DNA from: Dioszegia crocea
Lineage: Eukaryota; Basidiomycota; Tremellomycetes; Tremellales; Bulleribasidiaceae
Length of the DNA: 64,000 nucleotides
Reading direction: 5' to 3'
Assembly (NCBI GenBank): GCA_001600615.1
Contig: BCKK01000007.1
Coordinates: 402,431 to 466,430 of the forward strand
Below, piece after piece: positions 14,151 through 23,392 of this stretch (its first letter is position 1; the number at the start of each line of letters is the position of its first letter). The notes beneath the pieces are model-generated. The model saw only the letters and a list, made by a program, of their open reading frames with translations, was not told where the DNA came from and did not search any database. The position numbers and the translations under genes are program-made.

Positions 14151-14752
14151 ATGAGCCTTGCGGCTATCCAAATATCCATGTGGGAAGACCTCATGTCCCT
14201 GGCTCCACCCTCGGCGAAATCCCCAGTCTTCTTCCAAAGTCACTGCCTCCACTTCCACCTCGTCACGAGCAAAATCATCACTCCATACATCCAACCTCTC
14301 ATCGAGCGATATCGTAACGCCCTCCCCAAACCAGTCATGTTCTGGGGTTCCATCCATTATCCACCCGTCAATAAGCCAGCGCAGTATAGGGAGGAGCAGG
14401 GCCCAATTCCGACGAAAAAGTTCAATGACGATATTGGACGGGTGTTGGAGGATTCAGCGCCGGGGTCAATCATTGGGCCGAATGTGACGATGAAGCAGGT
14501 GGATTGGTTTAGTCTGACGAATGGTAGGCTCGACGCAAGCCCCACGCTTCGAGTCTGTTTCCCCGGCTTGCGTCGAGCCTAGACGAATGGGGCGGAAAGC
14601 TTTGACGGGGGACATTATTCGTATCAAGTGAGTTGAGTTGTGAGCTGGGCTGATTGATCAGGTGAATCTGGAAAAAGGCCATGATTGTGTTGAATCTGTT
14701 GGATGTCATCTGGGGAGAGGCCGAACGAGGAGGTGGGCTTGTATATACGTAG
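14151..14752 (+). pseudogene. Truncated SGNH/PC-esterase-like copy with a MITE insertion
   Basis: A 5'-truncated paralogue of the intact gene at 14,881-16,106. It begins within the family at a P-P-S-A-K-S-P-[VI]-F-F block and keeps W-G-S-I-H-Y-P-P, the N-D-D-I-G-R block and D-G-G-H-Y. The N-terminal half with the catalytic G-D-S is missing. A 57-bp palindromic element at 14,525-14,581, with a 9-bp target duplication, splits the T-N-G/A-E-S junction and brings an in-frame TAG. The last intron and the short final exon are preserved, so truncation and insertion are probably recent. Confidence 0.75.
14525..14581. mobile_element. 57-bp MITE-like palindromic element
   Basis: Perfect 17-bp terminal inverted repeats (TAGGCTCGACGCAAGCC and its complement) flank a 23-bp core. 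The insertion is bounded by the direct repeat GACGAATGG at 14,516-14,524 and 14,582-14,590, a 9-bp target-site duplication. It carries no gene and appears to be an internally deleted relative of the 95-bp element at 50,646-50,740. Confidence 0.85.
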
Positions 14753-14880
14753 AGTCGCGAGTGTAGACATGTCAGGCTTTGTATTCAAGGGCAAGGCAAG
14801 ATCGAGGAATGCGGGGCTCCACGTTTCCCGCTAGGGACGCGCTAAAAACACGCCCGCAGCAACTGCCTCCTTCATCCATC

Positions 14881-16106
14881 ATGATCTCACTCGCGGCCAG
14901 CTTCAGGAAGCTCGGCCTACGGGCGGGCATGACGTCTCTCTTGATCGTCATAGTCTCGTCAATATTCTGGTACTCGAACGCGTCAGATTTTTCTTCCAGT
15001 CATTGTATATCTACGCCATCTAGCCCAGGAACCGAGCTCTGTGTCGGTAGGACCGCGGAAATTCGGGCCATTCTATCGGGGTTGCGACTCGACCACCCTA
15101 TTGGCAAACGTTGCTAGAGCTCGGCTAAGACCCGACGGAGCATCTCGCCATATCAACACTGAGGATCTAGGAGAATACGTGATGTACCAAGATTTCAAAC
15201 CCTCATTCGATTTCGACACCTGTCCCCCACTACACATCTTCAATTCGGATGAAGCTTGCGACTTGCTGAGCGCCTATGGCGGACTTATACTCAGCGGTGA
15301 CTCTTTCACCAGGCATGTGATGAATGCTCTCTTCATCATTTTATCAGGGCGTAATGATGGAGCTGTAAGAGATGATAAGAAGGGGTGTCGGGGTGAAAAG
15401 ACATTTATCGATCTGTAAGTAGGGCTGGCGGCTGAGCTGACAGCAGGGCCGTCCATTGTCGACTACTGGTACATATGAGCTCAGAGGAAGTGCCGGAGCT
15501 GTGCGGCGGAAACGTGTTTATTCGGTTAGACGAAATGTAAGTCAGCCTCGGATCTCAGCTGACGGTCAGTCATACACTGCGGGAAGAATCACTCAACACT
15601 GCCATTTGGCACGACCTCTTGGCGGCTGCTCCACCTTCAGCAAAATCTCCCATCTTCTTCTCCAGCCACGGCATCCACCTCGGACTCAATAAGAATATAA
15701 TCCTCTCGGCGTACATTAGACCTCTCATAAATCGATATCGGAACATCCTGCCCAAACCAGTTATGCTCTGGGGTTCCATCCATTACCCACCCGCCAACAA
15801 GCCAGTGCAGTGGAGGGAGGAGCAGGGTCCGGTACCCACCAAGAACTTCAACGACGATATCGGGCGGGGTTTGGAAGAATATCCGGGATCGATAATAGGA
15901 GCGAACGCGACGATGAAGCAGCTGGATTGGTACAGTATGACCAATGGAGCGGAGAGTGCCGATGGAGGGCATTATGCGTATCAAGTGAGTTGTTACAGTG
16001 GGTGAGCTGACTGAAGGTGAATTTGGAAAAGGCCCAAATATTGCTGAACGTGTTGGACGTTGTTTGGGAAGAGGCCAGATTAGGAGGTGGACTGTTGGAG
16101 ATATGA
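14881..16106 (+). CDS. SGNH/PC-esterase-like membrane-anchored protein
   Basis: Exons 14,881-14,998, 15,051-15,414, 15,447-15,536, 15,570-15,984 and 16,017-16,106 give 358 aa. An N-terminal signal anchor (about residues 16-32, L-L-I-V-I-V-S-S-I-F-W) is followed by an extracytoplasmic domain with G-D-S-F-T-R-H-V, the nucleophile block of SGNH/GDSL and PC-esterase proteins, and near the C-terminus D-G-G-H-Y, matching the catalytic D-x-x-H. This layout is typical of Golgi or surface proteins of the Cas1/TBL/PC-esterase group that add or remove O-acetyl groups on polysaccharides. The substrate cannot be told; capsule or cell-wall glycan is an inference. Its neighbour upstream is a truncated copy. 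The first intron has a weak GTCATT donor, chosen because it keeps frame and membrane segment. Confidence 0.75.
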
Positions 16107-16194
16107 CGTCGGTTGGGTATATGTCAGCCGGCGTGCTGTCTTTAGCTAGGGTAGATATCTGTAGTGCATAGAATCATTTGTCAAATTATATTCA

Positions 16195-16830
16195 TCAAAG
16201 ACCATCCCTTCCGTATCCTATTTTCACGACGAGAAGGAGCGCTCGGGCGGTGCTAAGTCGTCGGTCCACTGGATGTTCTCCGACGAACCTGTAGGTAATT
16301 TTTTCGGGCACAGCTGTAAAGACGGCCGCAGTCATCTGATGGTCGGTAGCCCGGGAGTTGATGCTTGAGTATGCCGGCGTGGGATGAGCCGATCGTAATT
16401 GAGTATCACGACTTTGTCGCTGGTCCGTAGAAAACCAAAACGGGCTGATGCCCGTGATTGGTCTAGCATCTTTGCCACCTTTATGCTGAGAAATTTGAGT
16501 GGAGGGAAGACAGTTTGGCGCATGCGGAGGGATTTGTTCAGTCCCACATCGAGCCCGGGCATGGTGAGATCGGAGAGGTAGGTGGGATGGCTGATTTGGC
16601 GCAGACGGCGGTTGTGGGATGTGGAGTGGTGAGGAAACCGAGCAATCCGCTGAGTGACTCGTTCGAGTTCTGACCCGGTGCGAGGATGAATAGTCTATGC
16701 TCTTATCGGAAGTTCGGACTCGCTCAGATCCGGTACTGGCTAGCGCTGAATCGGGGGTTTGGTCCAGTAGACGCCAATGAACTGGACGGAGACATGAGTG
16801 CAAGTCAGCAAGGCTATTGACGTGACTCAC
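16195..16830 (-). pseudogene. Family G fragment
   Basis: On the minus strand near 16,260-16,450 the reading V-L-V-F-Y-G-P, a stop, then S-H-A-G-I-L-K matches the V-L-V-F-Y-G-P and F-H-A-G-I-L-K segments of the family G gene just upstream (16.9-18.3 kb). The long open frame over this interval is in another frame and is Ser/Pro/His-rich. It is best read as a partial tandem duplicate of family G that has lost its frame. Confidence 0.45.
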
Positions 16831-16879
16831 CTATCCAGTGGTTGGTGATGCAATGACTACTGTCGCTGTATTTATCGAG

Positions 16880-18292
16880 ATTAGAGATGGCGGCTGACGA
16901 GAGATTGTGGTAGCCTGCTACGGACACGCGGAATTCGGGGAGTGCTGTATGGAATTCCTCAAAACTGGTGCCGATGGTGTATATGTCGTGCTCGAGGCGG
17001 AAAGCGACCGTCGATCGTATACGGGCGGACTCTTTGACTTTGAGCTGAAAGAGTCAGCACGTGTCTGGCATCGCTGATAGGGTAGACATACCTCGGTGAC
17101 CAGAATGTCTCCACCTCCCGCCAGGTCCAGCTCCACGTCTTCCGCCTGCACTGAAACCAGCCCTTCTTCGTCCGCCTCCTCCACTCCACCCTCTTCGTCT
17201 ATCGCCCGCCTCAGCACCACGTCCGCTGCCCTCCTCGGTGCATTCAGCAAGATGTACGCCTTCAACAGTACAGCAAGCTGTACGTTGAGGCCGCTGAGCG
17301 TGATGGCTTCCTTGACCTTGCCTCGCAGCAGGATGAGAAGTTTTCGGGTGGCGTCGCCGGTCGGGTCGCCCGACGGCATTTCTACCTTTTGTAGAGAGTC
17401 GTAGGCGGTCTCTTCGGCAAGCACAGCAATGGCTCTGATGGCGATCAGGACCGAATCCAGCTTCGCGGAGATCGTCCTGTCGTACTTGAGGATCCCAGCG
17501 TGGAAGTTGGGAACCATGATTGACCATCCACGATCGTGGCTGGGACCGTAAAACACAAGCACTGGCTTGCCAACAAGCTTGTGCCAGGCTTAACACGAGG
17601 AGTCGTCGAATCTGAGTCTGAGGAAGGAGGGGTGGACGATCTGGAGAAGGTCGGTCCCGGTGCAATCCGACCTGTTGTAGTTGATACCGAGGAATCGGTC
17701 TTGCATCTCCCGGACGGTCGGATCACCGCCGAACACCAGTCCCGCCATACCATCACATAGCAGAGTCGCCACTCTGCTATCGTGCACCCTCAGCACGACT
17801 GGCTTGACGGTAAGGAGGAGGCGGGCGAAGAGGATAAGGTTCAGCCACAACGACGACAATGACGTCGTTGAGGTGAAGAGGTCGAAGGTGGACCCATGCA
17901 GCTCTGCCGAAGTGATGTCGCCCGCCATACACGCCAGTTGGCGGTGCTGGTCGGGCGGTGATTGCCTCTACGGTGATGTCACTTGCGACCGTCGCCGACA
18001 ACACTGGAGCGCCCAGTGTCGTCAGCCGCCGGGCGCAAGCGAACGTCTTCACCGTCGCCTTGATTGCTGATGACGACATCTGGTGAACTGACGGCTTCGG
18101 ATCGGATTGGGCGATCCGGATGGTGTCCGTCATCACCAGACGGAGCCGGTCGTTCAGTGCGTCGTCGACGCGCTGATTGGTCTTCGCCGACAGGAATGTT
18201 GGGTGCCCTTGGCATTTGCCTAGGGCATGGTGGTGGGGGGAGATGTAGTCGTAAACACCGCCGGGTGCGGAGTTGAGGCCTAGGGGGGTCAC
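16880..18292 (-). pseudogene. Family G member 2, interrupted
   Basis: Minus strand. An N-terminal part (from 18,292) has P-T-F-L-S-A and the N-D-R-L-R helix. A central part from 17,928 (M-A-G-D-I-T-S-A-E) runs in frame through a TAA at 17,590-17,592 into V-L-V-F-Y-G-P, F-H-A-G-I-L-K and an acidic segment E-D-V-E-L-D, then an intron (donor near 17,093) and V-A-F-R-L-E-H. The N-terminal and central parts are in different frames between about 17,930 and 17,970. The gene therefore has at least one nonsense codon and one unexplained frame change. Family function unknown; no catalytic motif seen. Confidence 0.45.
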
Positions 18293-18350
18293 CGACTACT
18301 GAGATGGGGAGGTGGGATGTAGAAATGGCTGAGGTGACCACTGAAGTGGA

Positions 18351-19908
18351 AGGTCATGCGCGGGATTTCGTGGTGTCGTGCTACTTGTAGGCACTGAGAT
18401 GTGTCCTGGTGTATCAGTATCTTCCATGTCATGGTGTGACCTTCCTTGTGACAGTGGTGTCGTGAAATGTCGTGAAGAAGATAGCGAGGTGGGGCAGTGG
18501 AAGGAAAGAGGAGGTACCCTGTGAAGTGTGAATGCGGGTAAAGTACCATGCAATATAGGGCAATATGCCGTAGGTATTGAGTGAGGGACGGTAGTCGGGA
18601 TGAGGAGAGGGATTGTTGAGAATGTATGAGGAAAGGAAGATGTATGGATACTGGGAGATTCTTGAAAATAAATGTAATGGTAGAAAAATAACGATGCTCA
18701 CGCTTACCAGAGGTAAGATGTGAGACAGGTAGTGCTGTGGAATGATAGAGGTTGTAGTATTGCAGGTGGGGTGGAGAAATGAATGTTCATTTGGAGAGGG
18801 CGGGAGAGGGAGCAGAGAGGGATGGGGGAAGGGAGAAAAAAGCGATGTGAGTGGGTATGTTGGTATCGGAGTAGGAGAAAGATAGAAAGCCAAAGAGAAG
18901 AAGGAAGTAGAGAAGGAAGGAGACGGAGGGAGGAAGGAAAGAAGAGAAGGGGGGAGGAAGGAGGGTGAAGGGTGAAGGGGAAGGAGAGGGGAGAAGAGGA
19001 CGATGGTTGAGTGATAATTGATGAAGACGATCGTTGAGGTGAAGAGATTGCAAGCGGTGCCACGCAAGGTTGCCGACGATGAGTCTGTTGTCATGAATGT
19101 CGAATGGTGTGTATACAAAGGTGACGATGGGATTGGACTTGGTACAGTGATTGAACTTACCAATGTGAACGACGTGATTGATCACTGGTGGGTGTGTAGC
19201 ATAGGTAGTGAGGGTGAAAGAAGATGTGGTGGTCATTGAGAGATCATCTTACTAGATGAGTTAGAGGGAGCTGGAATATGTTTAGGACAACGATAGAGCG
19301 TGTAAATTGCGGGTGTAAGAAGGAGAGGAGTGCGGGGTTGTGGATGAAGCTGATTGGGGGAGAGAGAGGAAGGTCGTAGAAGAGCAGTTATGTGTGGGGG
19401 ATCAGAGGGTGAACTCACGGGACTTAACACGTAGATGTGTCATGGATAGTAAGTGGTGGAGATAGTGTACGTAGGGAGTGAAATAGTAGCGAGTCTGGAA
19501 TGGGAACAATGGTAGGTGAGAAATGTGTAGTTGTGGAATTGATGTTACTTGGTGGTGGGAAAGGGAGACATGAGAGGAAGAATGTATGTCGGAGGGAGGA
19601 CGGAGGTGGAGGGGAAGGAAGGGAGTGGTTCTTTATGCTGGTCAGGGGGCACTGCTGCGGCGGCGCTATCGGGATAGGCCGCCTCCTTTCGGCGCTAGTG
19701 CCATTCTACCCTGAATGGCCGTTTTCACGGCCACCTATCACATTCCTGCTAATGTTCACGAGATTGATATGCATATGTATGGGGGATTGGCTGGTAGTAT
19801 TCCATTTCGTCACGACCTTTGAGTGGCTGGGGAGGGAAGACGAAGGCGGGGGGAAGAGAGAAGAGGTATAGAAGGAGGGGAATGATAAAGAAAGGAAAAG
19901 AAGATGAT
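18351..19908. other. Intergenic stretch with purine-rich tract and family G traces
   Basis: From about 18,780 to 19,010 the plus strand is nearly all purines. Next to it (19,020-19,170) a minus-strand peptide R-G-T-A-C-N-L-F-T-S-T resembles H-G-S-T-F-D-L-F-T-S-T of family G member 2, so a third, very decayed family G fragment probably lies here. The long pyrimidine-coded open frames opposite are composition artefacts. The rest, up to the tRNA, shows no gene. Confidence 0.45.
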
Positions 19909-20020
19909 GGACAGATGGCCGAGCGGTCCAAGGCGTTCGACTCAAGACACACGTAATCTTTGGACAACAGTCCGTTTTCGAATCATTAATTTGGCAGGGG
20001 TTCGAATCCCCTTCTGTTCA
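19909..20020 (+). tRNA. tRNA-Leu (CAA anticodon), intron-containing
   Basis: Acceptor GGACAGA (19,909-19,915) pairs TCTGTTC (20,013-20,019), discriminator A at 20,020. D-arm GCC/GGC, T-arm AGGGG-TTCGAAT-CCCCT, anticodon stem TTCGA/TCGAA with loop CTCAAG giving CAA. An intron of about 30 nt (roughly 19,947-19,976) follows position 37, as in many eukaryotic tRNA-Leu(CAA) genes. A TTTT at about 20,029 can end Pol III transcription. Confidence 0.9.
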
Positions 20021-20909
20021 ATACAACTTTTGGGGGAAGGAAGGGAGAAACAGTCACCCAATCCCAGACCGTATTTTTTAAGGAATGAAGGGTGTGGCGG
20101 AAGTTCCCGGCGCTTCTCACTCTTTTCTCCGCCCCGACAGCCTGTTAGGGGTAGGGAGGTCGGGATGGAGGCTTCTGGGCAGGCTCCTAGGCCACAGGTT
20201 TCATCGCTGATGCGATTATGGCAATCTGGAGGGGAAGGACGCATGGGGGCAGCAGGGTTTCTCTTCTAGGGGGTTCAATTCGAAAGCCTGGGTATTCCTT
20301 GACCACCGGGAGATAGCGCAGTGTCATAGCTACACAATGCCCCTTTCAGTCGCGTTAATCATGTATGTTTGTGCATGACCAACCTCTTGACTCCGATTTT
20401 CATGTCATTGCTGGATAAATTTGTTTTCGGCTATATCCGATTTTCCGAAAACCGACCGCCACACCGACCGCCACATTGCATCAGTCTGACGTTTCGCTGT
20501 GCACTGTCAGGCCGCTTGACTCATGACTGGCCGATGTAGTGCATTCTATGTATAACATCTTGATGGCAGTATGGTCTCCCTCTACTCCAACCCCGATCCC
20601 TTTCGTGCTTTTCAAAGACGGCTGCTCACATGACGCCCTGCCCGGGTGTCGAATCAGGCCCCCTATCCGCAGGCATTCTCGATTAGTGCTTGTAATGATT
20701 CTGTCACCACCAATGAGACTCTTGAGCTGTAGGACGATGGAGGAAGATGAGCAAAGCTTATCGCATGTGATTTGTGTCGCCACTTCCCCACAGAAGTCAC
20801 GTGCTCGCGATGAAACTCCGACGGCGGACGGCATCAAAAATGGCCCCTTTTAGAAGGCGCATCACGACTGCTTGACTGCAGCATTGCCTTCAGTCTTTAC
20901 ATTACCGTC
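20021..20909. other. Intergenic stretch upstream of BRCT/Myb copy A
   Basis: No supported gene. A short direct repeat (CCGACCGCCACA twice) occurs at about 20,450-20,475. The last part should contain the promoter of copy A. Confidence 0.4.
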
Positions 20910-23168
20910 ATGTTGCAGTCCCTGGTAGATCACACAAGGGGCGTCTTCACCACAGATAACGGAGACCCCGTGAAAATCTGGATCGACCCTTCACTTCCCT
21001 CATATTCGGACCTCTATCCCCTCCTCCAAGCGCATCATGCGGAAATCTCCATCCGACATGGCGATATTGAAACGCGCTACATCATCTTGGCCCCCTCGTC
21101 AATGAAGATCTACGATAGATACTGCCATCCATCATGGCTGCCAAAATGCGGTAAACACCGATATCAGCGTTTACTCCAGGCGAAAGGGGTGGATGAGTGG
21201 AGACATAAGGTGTTGTTGACGGATAGTTGGCCGGAGCGGTGTGTAGAAGCAGGAAGAATTTTGGGTGAGGATGATGATTGGGGAGGATGCAGGAAGGGAG
21301 GGTGAGTTACGAACCGAGCAGCGCTGATTCAGTCCGCCTGTACTCACAGTGCGACCTAAATTACCCTCGGTCAGATCAGAACTTGTCGCTCGCTTGGTCG
21401 CCGAAGTTGCACCAACCTCAAGGATCCATGTTCTACCTCCCGCAGCGCGGTCTGTTACTGTTCCCAATGAGGCACAGCCCTCGCCAACACTTGCCACTCA
21501 GAACGACCAGTCTGCGCCATCCGCCGGGACACAACCATCACCTGTTGTCGGCCCCACGGATCACCGCGAAGCGACAAATTCTCCTAGACCTTCAATACGG
21601 GAGGCTTCCCAAGACAGCATTGGTCCCTCGCGCCGATCTCGTCCCTCTCGTGCGCGCTCTGGCCCGATGGGGACTGTGGCTCGAAAATCCGAAAAAGAAC
21701 TTGAAGCTATCTTTAGCGAGGTCATTCCGGACTACCTCAGCGGGCGGAAAACGGTTCATCAAATAGGCGAAGAGCTCGCAGAAAAGGTGAGCGCCCTAGC
21801 AACTGAGCTGACTACAGTATCAAACGTATACAGCCTCCACTTGGATTGTGCAATTTGCCACCATTCGCAATCGCAGGGGCCGATTCGCCAACCGAGCAGA
21901 TATGGCGCTGGATGAACTCTGCGCGATGCACCTCCTCCCCCACGTGGAGCCTCTTTCCGACAGCCCTCAGTCCAAGATGAGGAAGATATCATTCGCAATA
22001 CGCACCCGTTGAGTCTTGTAAATGGGCGACATTATCAAAATGTCACACGGCGACTGGCGCTTGATGTGAGTGAATGTACTTCCATGCTGATTAGAATCCG
22101 AGCCATAACGAAGAAGGATGGACCAGGGCATACCTCGATTGGAGGAATGTAGCGGGGAAGTACAAATACTCCGATAGTGTCAGTTATGAACAATACACCG
22201 GTATCTTCGCAACATACTTGCCAATGATCAGGCGTGGAGCATCTTTGAACGAAGTATGCAACCGTCTAGTGAGAGAAGTAAGTCACTGAGCGAATTCGCT
22301 AATACCAGCGTCCTACTGTCAACAACTCAGCTGCAGAATGGAATGTCCTCTTCGGGAATTGGTTACGAACCTGTCCGATATCAAACCGACCGGATACACC
22401 CCCTCTACCTGCTGCACGAGCTCCAATTTCCGCGGGCTTACCAGACAGACCGGCTACACCTCCGGTAGCAGCGAAGATATGGACCAAGGGGGAATTGGCA
22501 AAGATCTTTAAAGACGAGTTCGATGGACCTGGCTGGCAGCCTCATGAAGTAGCGAAGGCTCTTGAACATTCTGTGAGTCCCACCGATGGCCCGACTGATG
22601 ACAGACCGGAATAAGTAAACGCAGTTTGAGCAGATGGTATTTCAATTGGAAAGCAGACCAGCCGCCTTTCCACAACATCCGGCAAGAAGTTAGGTATTCC
22701 AAAACAGGACCCGAAGTTCCCGCCGAAGCCACTCCTCCACCCACTGTCCCTTCCCAACGCCCGAGCGAGTCTTCAGGTCGACCCCCTTACAACCCAACAA
22801 AGGCATTCACAGCGGAGGAGGAGGCACAGATGGCGGTGTACATTGCGGGCAAATGTCCAACAAAATTTGTCGAGCCAATTGAAGAGGACTGGGAGGAGTT
22901 CGCAAGAGAAGTGAGTAGTCCTGAAGCTGGGCTGACTTAGAATCCTGGACGACCCATTACAGATTGGGTAGAGCATCATCAGCGATATCGAGCAAAAATT
23001 AACGATTGGGTGGTCAAGCTGGGCGGGACGGTCCCTGGGCGTCGCGCCAATGCGAGGCAGAGGACAGTCAGGAGGGCGGATTCGGATGACGAGATCGAAT
23101 TAGTGCAGGAGAAGAGGAAGGAATGGAAGCCTGAAGACGCTGAGGTGTTTGAGGTGATGAGTGATTAG
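20910..23168 (+). CDS. BRCT/Myb family protein, copy A (single frameshift)
   Basis: Exons 20,910-21,301, 21,333-21,786, 21,818-22,065, 22,095-22,277, 22,309-22,572, 22,605-22,910, 22,941-23,168. Order: BRCT-like domain (exon 1, with K-I-W-I-D-P, A-E-I-S, Y-C-H-P-S-W-L and ending D-D-W-G-G-C-R-K-G-G at a phase-2 intron), Pro/Ser linker, four helix-turn-helix-like modules (types alpha, beta, gamma, alpha), then a C-terminal Rap1-type Myb (F-T-A-E-E-E ... D-W-E-E-F-A ... P-G-R-P-I-T-D-W ... R-Y-R-A-K-I). There is no second BRCT. Every junction is in phase except exon 3, whose 248 nt are one short of a codon multiple: the frame changes between about 21,895 and 21,960, near a CTCCTCCCCC run. Probably nuclear and DNA-binding, by architecture. 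Copy B follows on the same strand. Confidence 0.75.
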
Positions 23169-23392
23169 ATGTGGAGAGTAGTTTTTTGTTGCGCCAATTT
23201 GTATGTATCTTGGATTTTGTTAAGTACGACTGTAGGAGGCGACGGAGTGCACCCCCCGCGAACATGTCGATGGAGTCGTTGTAGTGCCAGCACATCCGGG
23301 AAGGCACCAACAGCGATCATCGATCCATCCTTCGGCCTCGGCCGAATGAACCAAAATGTCAACACCAGTTCCTGCTTCTTACTTCAACCAGT

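Noticed and set aside
14524..14582. The 57-bp insertion as a new intron (introner), since it lies between GT and AG
   Set aside because: Removing GT to AG leaves 7 extra bases and breaks the frame, so it does not act as a precise intron.
17054..17665. 203-codon Arg/Gly-rich minus-strand frame
   Set aside because: It is a shadow of the family G frame over the same bases, which has matches to paralogues.
18429..19163. 244-codon minus-strand open frame
   Set aside because: Mostly the second purine tract read backwards. Only its first part resembles family G and that is reported as a trace.
20450..20475. Telomere-like or subtelomeric repeat
   Set aside because: Only a 12-bp unit repeated twice; no TTAGGG-type array occurs in the window.
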